From Ptiloglossa arizonensis (Eukaryota; Arthropoda; Insecta; Hymenoptera; Colletidae), in assembly GCF_051014685.1 (NCBI RefSeq), contig NC_135058.1:10356811-10420810 (forward strand): DNA of 64,000 bases, given 5' to 3'. This document shows positions 1 through 11,790 of this stretch, one piece after another. The position numbers and the translations under genes were made by a program. A model generated the notes under the pieces. It had not been told where the DNA came from, did no database searches, and was given only the letters and a program-made list of their open reading frames with translations. Position 1 is the stretch's first letter. Every line of letters begins with the position of its first letter.

Positions 1-2332
1 GTTCGCAAACAAGACTACAATTCAATACCCATGGGATTATCGAAACTCTCCTGTCAATAATATACCAACGTACGCGTTCCGCGTAATTTTGCAAGCAACG
101 GGACGTGCAACACGCACCGTTTGATTTACATCGACCGACCGAAATCCCTCCTCGTGCTCGAAAATCGTTGCTGAGCGATGTCGTCGCTGGATTCGGCTCG
201 GAGGATCTTCGTGACGTCTTTTAACTGCACTTCCGACTCAACGGAATGCAGTCGCGTTGAAACATCGATCGAGGCACGATACAGTGCTCGATGTTAGAGT
301 TCGGTGCATTTGCAAACGGACAGAGATGTTTCTACCGTTCGACAGTCGTTACTAATCGCGACACCTGCCAGTTGCATTAATTACTGCACAGCGCGTGGAA
401 ACTACGTATTCTTTGTCGCACGTGCTCGACCTCCGCTCTCGTTTGAGCAATCTAACCACAAGTATATTACTCTGTGGACTAAAGTTACCAGTAAAATTTA
501 CATCTTTGTCTAACCAAAATGAAAAGCTTCCGAATCGATAAATTCCATCAGTTCGTAACTCTTTGATAGTTTTACATCGTTTTCGTCGTTGTCGGGTCAA
601 TTATCTCGAGTATTTTTCCGCGATTGGTACATCCGGAGACGCACCGGATATTTACACCAAATTCCTCGGTCTTGGTACGAATTTTCGGCGACATAGGTAT
701 GAAATTCTAACTTAACATTCGTGTGCTACGAGTCTCGGTTCGTGGTAGCGCCAGTCTCGATCGGCTGCTCGCCAGATTTTCGAAACGTAGATCCGTATAT
801 TTATACGTAGGGTTTAACAGTAACCTCGTCCCTCGGCACAATCGTTTCGCTCCGGGCAACCGTAGTCGTCCTTGGTAGCGAAAGGGTCGAAGCGGTGTCA
901 CGTGCGAACAAAAGCAGAAATGAACGCCGCGGCACGACGATTCGTAAGGGAAATGTTTCTTCATCGAAGGAAGCGACGCGGAGACGTGTCACGGGCAAGA
1001 CCTTTGCCCAACGACCGTCTCGCGACTACTCGAGGGGGCCCATTCTCCCCACCACCCCCAGCCCCCTGTCCCCTGCCCTCCACACCTGCCCGTAGACGTA
1101 TTGTCTGTGGAGCCGCCTCGGTTCTACGCAACGTTATTCTTGCCTTTCTCCCGAGCGTGGCGCTCGATCTTCATGCATCAACGTGCACCGCGCCGACATT
1201 CTGTTCTCGAGTGGCTTCTTTCGCTGCACCCTTTAAGCATCTTCACAGTTTTCAGACTCGTCATTAGCACTACTCGCTACTCCAGACGGGTTGTTAAAGC
1301 ACCACTCGCCCGGAGGGTCCGCGCCGATGGATAATTTTAACCCCGTCTGAAACGTCTCACCCTGCGCGACACATTGTGTGCAACGCGACACCGGTCCAAT
1401 CCCAAAAGTCGCTCGTTCGGTCCACACCGAAACGGAGTTCACCGAGCGGACGTGCACGCGTCGTTCACGAGAGTTGGATTTCAACGCGCGATGATCCGCC
1501 TACAGTTCATACTCGCCGCTTTATACGTGGATCGAGTCAGCTTGTACACGCCATTTATGTACGTATACGTCTAGAATAAAAGAAGAGCCGTCACTCGTCG
1601 TCGAAACGTAACGCGTGTAATTTGCTTTCGCCTCGTTTCTACGCGGTCGTAAATATAAATATACGAATTCGCGAATAAATGGTAATCGAGATTGGAATGA
1701 TACACAAGGCGAGAAATGTAGAAGAAAATTGTGAAAATTCATTTGTCGCCGGTACAACGCTGAAGAAATTTAGGAACTTTCTCTCAGAATTCTCTCATGA
1801 ATTCAAAAAACATTTGAAAATTACTCATTCAATTTTACACAGTTTAGTCTCAGTTCTCCTTGCAAACACAGTTTTGGTAGACGTCATTTCGATTCTTCAC
1901 TGGCGCAAAATAAATCAGGCGTGCGAGTCGAATATCGTTCTTGTTCGAACTGCATCGACGCCTCGGTTATCGATCAAATTCGTCGCTCGGATTCGCGATC
2001 GTTGTCCCCGATTCGTTGTCCTTTTTGAGAGACTGGTTCGAGTTCGGCCAGGTTCGAAAAAAGAATTCTCCACTCGTGGTTCGCATATTTATTTATTCAC
2101 GGTCCGACCAATTAAAAGTACAGAAACCATACGAATAAGAACGAGAACGAAATATTGGAAACGGTGGAGAGTTCGAACATAATTGAAATATAAAAAAACA
2201 AAAAGAAATAACCATAGATAGATAGAAATAATCATAGAAAATAACGTACACAACGCTGCTTGGAAAATTACACGATCTCGACTGTGTATGCGTACACAAA
2301 TCCATGCACTCGCGTCGAAAGTGCGTAAAGAA

Positions 2333-2349
2333 TCGTTCGTTCGTTCGTT
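2333..2349. repeat. (tcgt)4 microsatellite
   Basis: Four uninterrupted copies of the tetranucleotide tcgt, seen directly. Short and of no evident function. Confidence 0.9.
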
Positions 2350-2956
2350 GTCTTTCGAAATGTATGAAAGTTAACGGCAAACAATATAATTCGGCGCGGG
2401 TTACGCGTAAACAACGCGAGAAGAAGCGACGAGGAAACTTACGATTCGCGTCTTGTATTTCAATCGGGAGGTATCCCTTTTTCTTATCCGCTCGAAACGT
2501 TTACGCTGGACCAGCGAGCCAGCTTTTTTCCACGGAGAGTTCACGGTATATTAACGAAGAGGCCCGCGAGGTTTTTGCTAATTACGTATACGGTTGAAAA
2601 ATCGGAGAACGCTCGTCACGGTGGATCGGCCCGCGAAAGGATGATTAACCGACTGTTCAACGAACTCTCGGAAAGGATTTCAGAAGCTGATAGCTCCGGG
2701 AATTCAAATGATCTGGATAGAATACAATTGTCTCTTCACCAACGCGGGAGATGTACTCCTTGAATAATCGCGTTGTTAAAAATCCGCGTAAAATCACCCC
2801 TGCGTTTCAAAGAACTAACTACAAGTGTATAGTCTACTGTAGAATTTAATTCGGTAATATATATTATAGATTTATAGATGTTATTATATATTTTTACGAT
2901 AAAGTAAATTTAAAAGGTCAACGAAAAAATAGAACTTTCCTCAATAAGAACGTAAG

Positions 2957-2982
2957 GAAAGTAAAAAGATACCTTTACTTTC
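2957..2982. repeat. Perfect 9-bp inverted repeat (hairpin)
   Basis: The arms gaaagtaaa (2957-2965) and tttactttc (2974-2982) are exact reverse complements around an 8-nt loop. The surrounding DNA is AT-rich. There is no sign that it belongs to a transcript. It may be chance or a protein-binding palindrome. Confidence 0.7.
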
Positions 2983-4658
2983 ACACGTTAATTACACCAG
3001 ATATTTATACATATTAATTGCATCCTTCTTTACCTAATCATCGTTACGAAGTGGATACATCCGGTGCACTCTTACGAAGTGCAGATTGTTACTGGTGTAT
3101 TTTCCATTTCACTGAAAATATTTCTACAAGGTAGAAATCCTTCTTTCATTATTTACTTTGATTTTAATGCTCGTGTGGTAGAAGGATCTACATCGTAGAA
3201 AAAATCACAACCGCTTCGAATAACCGAAATCGTGTGTCGCGGTGACTCGAGAGGCGGCGAAAAAATCGCGTTGTTCGAGGGTCGACTGCAATTCCAAGCC
3301 ACGAGAAACGATTAACCACCGATAACGGTTCCGAAACGAAGTGAGTTATTTCTAACTGGCACGGCCACCGTCGTTTCTCTTCGGTTATTACAGCCGCGAC
3401 AGCTCGAGACAAGCGGGACACGTCTTTCCACCTAAACGAGTTAATATTCATACACGGGCCTGATGTAATGAATACGACCGAGGAGCATTATCTAGACATC
3501 AAGTACGTACACGAAGACTTCCAAACGCCATTTAAGCTGATGTAATCCCGCGCCACCCACGTACCGCTCGCTCGTCGTCGCATCTGCAACGTTTGTCTCT
3601 CACAGAAAGGTCTTTCGAGCCACGTTCGCCCAACATTTTCTTCTAGTCGAGTTCTTCCCTCGCGAAAACCATCGTTAACCCCTTTGTGTACAATATCGTG
3701 TGAAACTCGTATGGAAATTCTTCCAAACGTGGTAAGAACCACGTACGGGTATTGTCCACGTTCGTATGTTATACGGTGGATGAAAAAAGTATCTCTACAC
3801 TATATTATAAGGAAATTTCTCTAACCTACGAATCCGATAATGTAAGTTTGTGCGCACGTAAAGCATACTGGACCGTATATGATATAATTTCTAAAAAATA
3901 TTCTCGAGAGGATAAAATTCAGACTCGAAAATTCAACATTTTTCATTACTTTGATGATAGATTTTTCAAATACAATTTCGTAATAGAGCAAAACCTTTTC
4001 AGATGAAAAATGTTCACCCCTTAGTGCTCTATCATTCAGTTACGAGAAAGTTCCAAGAAATGTTTCATTAAAATCTTCGAGACTTGATTTCACCTTCCTA
4101 AAGAAATTTCCCTATATATGCACTATTATGCTCAATACGCACACAAACTTTCGTTAAAATCAGTCTCTCATCTTACCAATAAGAATTTTCTTCTAATACA
4201 ACGTGCAAATACTTTCCAGAGCCACTGTATATTTTCTCGAAAATATTAAAAAGAAACCCTTCTATAATGTCTCTAAAAAGACAATTTACGAGACGAGTGA
4301 GAGTCTTGACCGACCTTGTGCTGATTACGACTCGCGTTATCGTAACGTGAATCGTAGGGTAAAGAGTTAACGCGTTCGAAACGCGGGTAGTCGCAAGGTA
4401 GGATTACACACCGGGTATAATTTCGTAGATACACCGCGAGGATCTAGAGTACACACCGGCCCGGAGATAGTTACGAAAGGTCTGCTCGCACCTCCGTGAT
4501 TCGAGTTCGTTCACAGTTCGACGGTTCACCGAACAGGTTTTCGCACACGGTATACGTTCCGAGATCGCGTCGTGGAGCTCGAATGGTGATTCATTGTACA
4601 CCCCGGACCTTGCGTTAAGGAGACCGAACCGAGCTGACAAGTGTACGGAAGAGACTCG

Positions 4659-5050
4659 CCACTTTTGAGAATACCAATCGTCGAGACAGTTGGAACAAGT
4701 ATTGTTCGCGGTCTGTGGAAAGTTTGAAAGTTTAGGCGGGAATTTTTGCAATTCTTTTCCCGTCCAATAGCGATCGATGTGATCTTGAAATTTATTCTCA
4801 GGATCGTGGATCGTGTTTAAGGATATGAGGGATTGCAAGGTGTAGAACGCAGCACGAATTTGTTATTTTTGAAAATATCAGGTGCTTAAATACTTGGCTG
4901 GTATACGGAAAGTTTGAAACTTTGATCAGGTTTTTCAGGATGTTTTTTCTACCGAGCAGCGATCGACGTAACCTCGAACCTTATCCCTAGAATCGTAGGT
5001 CATGTTCAAGGATTCCAGGATTAGGGAGCTAGCTTAATGGATTCCGGGAT
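4659..5050. repeat. Diverged tandem duplication, unit ~190 bp, two copies
   Basis: The block starting near 4659 recurs near 4861. Each copy opens with a ttttga(g/a)aata motif, and later shows ggaaagtttgaaa (4717 and 4907), an agcgatcga motif, then cagga/tagaatcgt and a gttcaagga-like stretch in the same order. Identity is modest with small indels, so the duplication is old. The opening motif also recurs in the 11.1-11.8 kb array. Confidence 0.75.
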
Positions 5051-8000
5051 TAGCGATGGTTTATTTTAATTAGAATCCTTGCGAACCCTTCCGAAGCTGA
5101 TTCTTATTGGACTAGGATCCTGAATCCACACCTTTTGGAGTTGTTTTATCTCGTTCATGGTTTTACATTTGGAATTAAAAATATTTTACATTCCGTACGT
5201 AGATGAAAAATGGATCTTCAATAAAACGAACGATTAACACTTCAATTATTTCCCCTTTTCTACTGTATTCACGACATTAAGGTGAAATCAGCATTTATAA
5301 AAATTCTATCGTAACGAATGGAACAAATCGTTACAGAGGGTACGACGCGAATTATCGTTCAAAATTAAGAACGAAATGAGAAAATGGTTTGTCTCGAGTA
5401 ATGAAACGGTAACTTCGAGACGTTAAGTATTCACAGTGACCGTAACGTCTCAAGAATCTAAATGAGGCTCGTGAACTTGGAACTTGTTAACCTGCAGAGT
5501 GGGTAATTTCTCGATCGTAAACGCTCGCGTAACCCGTACTTCCAAACGAATAAAGACAATGTATTGCGTTACGCTCCAACATTTTTACTGGATGCGTAAC
5601 TCGTTTAACACGTGGACGCGTTAAGTATCGAACAACGTACCAAATCGTAAACTCGTGCAGTTGAAGATCGTGCATTATCCGATAATAGAATAGTCTCTTA
5701 TTCCCAAAGAATTCAAATTAAACCTATCCTCGAGAAATATATCTTAATAGCGGTCTTCCGTTAACTTCGTCCAAAAAAAAAATCGCTGTAATTTTACACA
5801 CGTCCCGGTTAGTAAACTCAACCACAGAGAAGCGAGCCTCGAGCAACGAGCGAGTCCTACGAGATTAAAATCAGCGAAAAAGCTACCAAAGAGGTAAGTC
5901 TCCTCCGTATCGCGATGAAAATTACCGTGTTTTTAATCAGCGACGTTATCTGGTCTATTCCACTCGGTAAGCTCGTTCCTCGGTTCCCGAGGACTACCGA
6001 CGACAACGAACAAATGTATCCGGACTTAACCGAGGTCTCGTTCGCGCGACCGATCGACGAGGTATCGAAAGCTGGCCGATACCGTCGATCGACGCGATGC
6101 TTTACGGTGTTACCGGTCGCGGCGCTAATCGGCCGATAGCTTATCGCCGAGCTCGACGTTTTTCGCCAACGACATTAAGTACACTGAAGTGCACTCTCTT
6201 CGGTTTGAGAAGACACTCGATTTACGGGTTAACGAGGCGCTCTCTGGTTGCGCCGAGCCGTTTTACGGAGAAGCGGTTAACCGTCCCCCGAAGCGGCACG
6301 AGTCCGCTGCACTTTGGGAAAGTCGTTCGGGATGATGCACGAGTGCAGCGTGTCGGCTGGGCGGGGGGAGACACCGGGGGGAGCCGGTATAGAAAAAAAA
6401 AGAAAAGAAAAAAAAAAGAGAAAACGAAACGAGCACACCGGCGGCACCGAGACGCGCGCAGCTACCCACAAATTTTTCCTCCAATTTATGCGCATCCTGA
6501 TTTTATTAATAAAACCGGGCGCGGACCGTCTCCGAAAGTTTCTTGCGCACCGGCCGAAAGTATCATTAAGCGTCCAGCCCCTCTTCCGTCTCGCCACGAA
6601 CGGACGAGCCGCCATTTAAGAGCATTTCCGCCCGCGGAAAAAAAGACTTTTAAAACGCGTTTCTCGCCACCTCCGACCGAATGGCTTTCGTAAAAAGTGC
6701 ACGTTCTTTGTGCCGCGTAACAGCGTCTCTGTAATTTCGTTCCAGCCAAAAATATCCTTAATTCCTCCGCCCGGTAATGAAGCGGCGCTCGGTGTGTCTC
6801 TAACCGGTGTGCTCCTCCTTCTCCCCCTCCCTACACCCGATCCCCTCCTACTACCATCTCTCGAACATTATTCCGTAATTTGTTAACACCGGTCCACCCG
6901 ACTAATTACAACTTCAAAGAGGCCCTTTGTGTTCCTCGAAGGAAATTAGCCACCTAAATTGCTACGAGAAATACATGTTACCTGCCCGGACTAATGGTCG
7001 ATCCTCGAGATAAAGACTCCCGGGTCTCTCGAGATTTACGACTTCCGTCATTGGGTTCGAGCTTGTTCCGCGAACTGCGAGAGCGATCCATTAGGAGTCA
7101 ATAATCTTCCTATACCGGGAACTTTATCGATCATTTCTACAAATATTTCCCCGTTCGGTGTTGCTTCTTCGAGATTCCGTTGTAAGGAAAGCGAACGAAT
7201 CGGATCGAAAGGGTTGGGAACGCGTGTAGAAGGATCCTAGTCCGAGGGTAGGATTTGTGGGCAAAGTACCCTTACGTGGGAAAAAGTTACCGCAAGTCGC
7301 CAAAGTGGGACAGTAAACAGAAGTCGATAGGTAGCAACGGTGCTTACTTATCCGTTATCCTAACCGTTGGATTCCCAATCTCCCCTTCTTGATCGAGGAA
7401 CGTTACTTTTGACAGATGGTGTTATTCTCTCACTCCCCCTGTCCTCGCGTTTCCCTTTGTTGGAAACACGTCGTCGAACCGTGCTGCTTACCCTCACTGG
7501 AAATCCTAAATCGTAGGATGTATTGTACGCTTAATTTGCGACAAACAACGAATCAATCCGTGAAAGGAGACTTCTTTGCTGACACGGATCGTGGACCTTG
7601 GTGTCGATTCGCGTGTTCGAGCGTCGACCGCTTCAATATTGCGCTGTTCCCATAGGTGCAGGGTGGAGACACGAACCAATCGAAGTTTGAACTCTGGTCT
7701 CGGTTCGAAAAAAATAAAAGGACTCGAGTCCCGATAGAAAGATAGCGCGCGCGTTTATCCACGTCGGTTCACCGATAACGCTTATTACCCACCGTTGCAA
7801 AAGTGTTGATGTCGCGTTCAGGCCATTCATCATAATAATCGACGCTGCATTCGAACCTGGATCTGCCCATTACTGGGCAACTTATCTAACCGATGGAGCC
7901 GTTCTAGCTGCCGGTAGACTCCTTCTTTCCGAGGCTAATAGTCTAAGTTACTGCCATCTACGCGACCACCAACAGGATTTATCAATTTACGATCATTTGC

Positions 8001-8707
8001 AGAGATAAACTGTATTATGCAATTAAGGCGAACATAACAATTCCACGCACGGAATGCACACTGACGTCCAGCTGCGGTCGTACATGGATAAATCGCTTTT
8101 CGTCCGCCAGGAGAGGCATTATAATCGGAAGAAAATTAATTGTCCGCTCGGGACTAAATCTCCGACCATCGAGGAGCACAATTCTCCTCCGGATAACACC
8201 GTCGAACGACGAATAAAATATAAACTTTTCATCGCGAACCCCTGTAGGATGGTTTCGAAAATTGTTGAGTTGTTCGTGAAGTCTAGGATGTATTTCTTTT
8301 TCTAAACCAAGGTAAATCTTCGATAATCGGATACGAAAATAAACGGATGTCGAATTAGAGTAAATCCGTGTCGATAAAATTACAGATTTTGGATTCCTTT
8401 CATTTTACTCTCACAAATTATTTGTCTTTGCACCCACTGCGTGTATTCAGTCGCAAACTCATTCCCTCAAAGTGACGCTATTTCATTCTTAGAGTTTCAC
8501 CGTTTGGTACTCAAAGTTTCACCACTTCAATCGCGTATACTCGCTTTGCTACAAAATTCAAAGCTACTTTGTACACGCAGCGACTGTATATGCGCTTATC
8601 CGCGCAAGTTACAAAGGGTGGTTCAAAAATTCAAACCGGGTGTCCCAAATTCTATTCAGAACGGTTGTCTTTGGCTTTGAAACACTATCCTCGCGTTCTG
8701 TTGCCTC
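5051..8707. other. Non-coding stretch with one consensus splice donor and a polypurine run
   Basis: No gene is recognised. A match to the donor consensus, gag/gtaagt, lies at 5893/5894, and an ATG at 5915 opens a 74-codon frame with a hydrophobic start but no known domain. A long A-rich polypurine run covers about 6391-6431, in a block whose overlapping frames look like composition artefacts. A bulged hairpin (ctcgag.agac / gtctctcgag) lies at 7004-7033. Confidence 0.55.
6391..6424. repeat. A-rich polypurine tract
   Basis: Runs of A are interrupted only by single G residues. Overlapping K/R-rich or F-rich open frames on the two strands come from this composition and are not evidence of coding. 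Confidence 0.9.
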
Positions 8708-8928
8708 GCATCGCTTTGTTTCGCTTCTCATCACTTTGCTTCGCTTTACTTCGCTCTATTTTACTCTATTTCGCTTTTTCTCACTTTGCTTCGCTTTACA
8801 TCGCTTTACTTCGCTATACTTCGCTGTACTTCGCTCTACTTCGCTCTACTTCGCTCTACTTCGCTCTACTTCGCTCTATTTCGCTCTATTTCGCTTTATT
8901 TCGCTTTGCTTCGTCTCGTCGCACAAAA
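8708..8928. repeat. 10-bp minisatellite, about 22 units
   Basis: The consensus unit is tacttcgctc with variants such as tatttcgctt and tgcttcgctt. The central units (about 8825-8875) are near identical and the flanks more degenerate, as expected for an array homogenising from its centre. Ten is not a multiple of three, so all forward frames cycle through the same Ser-Leu-Tyr-Phe-Ala-Leu-Leu-Arg-type peptide. This explains the overlapping open frames here, which are not genes. Confidence 0.95.
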
Positions 8929-8969
8929 GACGCAAACCGTGCGCTCCCGTGATACCGCGAGGCCTCGGT

Positions 8970-9038
8970 ATGACCGAGCGCCCGGAGTGGGGATGACGGA
9001 GCGCGCGGAGTGGGGATGACCGAGCGCTCGGGGTGGGG
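8970..9038. repeat. Three exact-length 23-bp tandem repeats
   Basis: Copies at 8970-8992, 8993-9015 and 9016-9038 each start atgac(c/g)gagcgc and end g(a/g)gtgggg, with one to three differences between copies. It lies 41 bp beyond the 10-bp array and is unrelated to it in sequence. Confidence 0.92.
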
Positions 9039-9043
9039 GAGAG

Positions 9044-9060
9044 GGCCGCTGGCAGCGGCC
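9044..9060. repeat. Perfect 7-bp GC hairpin with triloop
   Basis: Arms ggccgct (9044-9050) and agcggcc (9054-9060) are exact reverse complements around the loop ggc. It immediately follows the 23-bp repeats. Confidence 0.8.
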
Positions 9061-9560
9061 ACGAGCAGCCAACTAATTTCGCCCGGACCGCAGAAGCGTT
9101 GCGCGGCTCGATCCAACGGGAGGAGGCGGTCGAGGCTCGAAGCAGTCGGTGTTGCGCTTCGGGAAGGTCGGTCGACTAGGCGCACGAGGGCAGCGAACGC
9201 TGCGGGGAGGAAGACAGAGGAGGAATGTCGAGGAAGAATGCACGATGGGGGGAGCGTGTGGGCGCGCGAGCGAGCTAGCGATCGAGCAAAGGCACGCTGC
9301 GGCCGACACGGCCGCAGACAGAGACATTGCATCGAGGTTAAACGGCTGAACCCGCCGTGGACCCTTAGGGTCAAATGCCTAAATTGCCGCGTCACAGTCC
9401 GCAAGACAGCGCGCCGGGCATGGCATTAAAGACAGCCGAGCAAGAGGGAACTGGTGACCGAACGGAGACGTTACGCGCTCTGAACCATAATCCGGAAACT
9501 ATTCACCGGGTTGGTCGCAGGTGAGACATTGGGCGAGGACGACCAACCGCGTCTCGACGC

Positions 9561-11119
9561 GGATTTTTCGACGCCAGAAGCGAGATAGTGGTTGCTCTAG
9601 AATTTTCACCTCCTAATCACTTCAACCGTGTTTCCTTAAGGTATTGTTCCAAAGGATCTTAGAGTTTGTCCGAGCGGAACTATCGAAGCTATTGGAGTAA
9701 ATTAGTTTCTTCCTCGTTGATCGTTTCGCTGTTTCTACGAATTTGATGTCGTTACGTCGTAACATCGAGCGATCGTCGAGCAACGCGTCTCTAACGAACG
9801 TCGTCGATCCGTACGTTGGGAGACCGGGTGCAGTAGTCCGGTAAATTGGATCAACGATGATTTATTCCAGTTACGATCGTTGTTGACGTCCGCGCGCGTT
9901 TCCAGGGAGCACGCGCGCGACTTTAAACGCTTCTGAAATTGCGAGCTCTCCGACGAACGAAGAAGAGGAAAGGAAAGCTGCCTCCTCCTCGTGAAATCCG
10001 AAGCCGCTTCGGCTGGGTTCCACGCGAGTCTTCCTTCCGAAGCTGAAGGTTTCTACGCGGGGACACGGACAGAGGTGGGGGGGTATGGATGACTCGGAGC
10101 ATCGCGTCATGCCGATCGCTATCTCGGTGACTGATTCCTCAAGGGCTCGAACCATGACTAGAAAACACCGTGAAAAATGGACTGACCAAGGGTGAGCGGT
10201 CGTTCAACCGGAGTGTCACGGAAAAATATCGCCGTTCGAGAAAAATTTGCATAGGAACAGTACGAAAGGCGTTACCGAAGACCCAACAACGACGTCGCGT
10301 GGGCGTAGGTACCGACGAACGCGAAGGAGTACACCGACTCGCGATGAAAAATCAACCAAGATCTACTTTAGCGATAATAAATTCCTTCTCGAATTTCTAT
10401 AGCGTCGGGCGAAATTAAATCGACAATGACGTTCGTTGAAAATTTCAACGCAATCTTTTCTAGATGAACCACCGAGCGCTCGAAGAATTAGTCAAGAGGA
10501 TCTAATGGAATACGGTGAAAAATAATCCAAAAAGAATCCCCTCGTATAACTAGAAACGTTTCCAAGCAATGCTTCAAAGTTAACGATAAAATATTTCTAC
10601 GATCAAAAATAATCCGAACGGAGTTCACAGAAACGACCGAGAATACTTTTAAAGTAACATTCGCGATCAGAGACCCTCGATAAAAGTTCTCTCGGTTAAG
10701 AGCCTCTCTATAGCGATGAAAATCGTGCACGATTAAATCCTCGGTTTGGGTTCGTTGCGGAGGCTCGTACGATTTCGCAAATAAATTTTAGACGCCCCCC
10801 TCTCCGGCAATTTGCCACGGGGACCGCGCCAATTTCGCGAGTATCGCGCGACAGAGATCGGGAGCGCTCGCGATCGCGGTCGTTTACCGAGAATGGACGA
10901 TGACGCGCGTTCGTTGGGGCCCGAATTGAACGATATTGAGAGTGGCGGTCGTTGACACGCGACGCGAGAAGTCTGCCCCGCGTTCTTCGCGCGGCGTGAT
11001 CGATGACCCGTGAGAAAATCGGAACGCGTTCCTAAAAGCGATCGTTTCCGTAATTCCCACGCCGAGTGTTCCCCCCGAGCGGTGGTGGTCGTCGTCTCGA
11101 TAACCGTCTCGAATCCACC
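9561..11119. other. Non-coding stretch, nothing distinctive
   Basis: Overlapping frames on both strands (up to 157 codons, minus strand, 10733-11206) have arginine/serine-rich compositions typical of stop-poor CpG DNA. A short hairpin, ccgaag/cttcgg, lies near 10000-10015. No promoter, RNA gene or mobile element was recognised. Confidence 0.55.
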
Positions 11120-11790
11120 GTCCAGTTTACGCTCCCGTTTATCCCGTGGAATTGGCCCGTTTACCACGAATTGTAATCCGAAAATAAATTTCCAATATCT
11201 CACCAACGAGTCGCCAAAACCGAAGAGATCAGAAATGGAAGAGACTTGTTATTTTTGAAAATACCAAATGTAAGGACACTTGAACGTTTCCTCTTCCTTG
11301 TTTATCCCGTGAAATCGTCCCGTTTTCTCAACCTCGAGCGCGAATTGTAACCCCAAAACAAACGTCCAATATTTCTCTGTTCAGCCAAACCGAGGAGGAC
11401 TTGCTATTTTTGAGAATACCAGGTGTGGAGACACCGTGAAACTTTCTCTACCTTGTTTATACCGTCGAATCGTCCAGTTTCCGTTCAACCTCGAGCGCGA
11501 AACGCAATCCCGAAACAAATTCCCAATATTTCTCCGTTCGGTCGCGAAAACCGTGCAAGAGACTTGCCCGAATCGAAATCCCGAAACAAACTTCCGATAC
11601 CTAGCCAACCGATCGCCGAAACCGGAAGAAACTTGCTACTTTTGAGTATACCAGGTGTCTCGCACCGGGAAGTTTCCTCTCCGTTGTTTATAACGTCGAA
11701 TCGTTCCGTTTTCGCAACCTCGAACGCGAAATGCAATCCCAAAACAAATTTCCAATATCTCCCCGACCAGTCGCCGAAACCCCCTCGTAC
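11120..11790. repeat. Diverged tandem array, unit ~160 bp, four copies
   Basis: The landmark gtttat(c/a)(c/a)cgt recurs near 11137, 11300, 11456 and 11687, followed each time by a (a/g)aat(c/t)g(t/g)(c/t)ccgttt-like stretch, a cctcgagcgcgaa-like stretch and aatccc(a/g)aaacaaa. Another landmark, acttg(t/c)ta(t/c)ttttgag, occurs near 11242, 11399 and 11632. The spacing is about 163, 156 and 231 bp. The long interval contains an extra partial copy near 11570-11625. The open frames overlapping here are by-products of the repeat. Confidence 0.85.

Larger units (their letters stand above)
1..4658. other. Non-coding stretch, no gene recognised
   Basis: No open frame here has a recognisable domain. 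The longest plus-strand frame (1679-2182, 167 codons) has no motif I know. A C-rich tract lies at about 1033-1092, a (tcgt) microsatellite at 2333-2349 and an AT-rich patch near 2850-2900. A 9-bp perfect hairpin at 2957-2982 is listed separately. A 6-bp hairpin (tgcact/agtgca) sits at 3065-3083. The rest looks like ordinary unique CpG-rich intergenic or intronic DNA. Confidence 0.6.
8936..9560. promoter_or_regulatory. GC-rich, CpG-dense block ending near a consensus splice donor
   Basis: This is one of the most GC- and CpG-rich blocks of the window. It holds a 23-bp tandem repeat and a 7-bp GC hairpin. At 9520/9521 the sequence gcag/gtgaga matches a 5' splice site. A CpG-dense block ending at a donor could be a promoter plus untranslated first exon on the plus strand, but no TATA box, initiator or downstream coding exon supports this. 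Long frames on both strands (to 172 codons) fit stop-poor GC-rich DNA. Confidence 0.25.

Noticed and set aside
1679..2182. 167-codon plus-strand open frame in moderately AT-rich DNA
   Set aside because: Unusually long for its composition, but no domain, no splice context and no recognisable homology; within what chance allows over 64 kb in six frames.
8886..9404. 172-codon minus-strand open frame
   Set aside because: It runs through the 23-bp repeats and the CpG block; Arg/Ser/Pro/Ala-rich shadow composition with overlapping frames on the plus strand.
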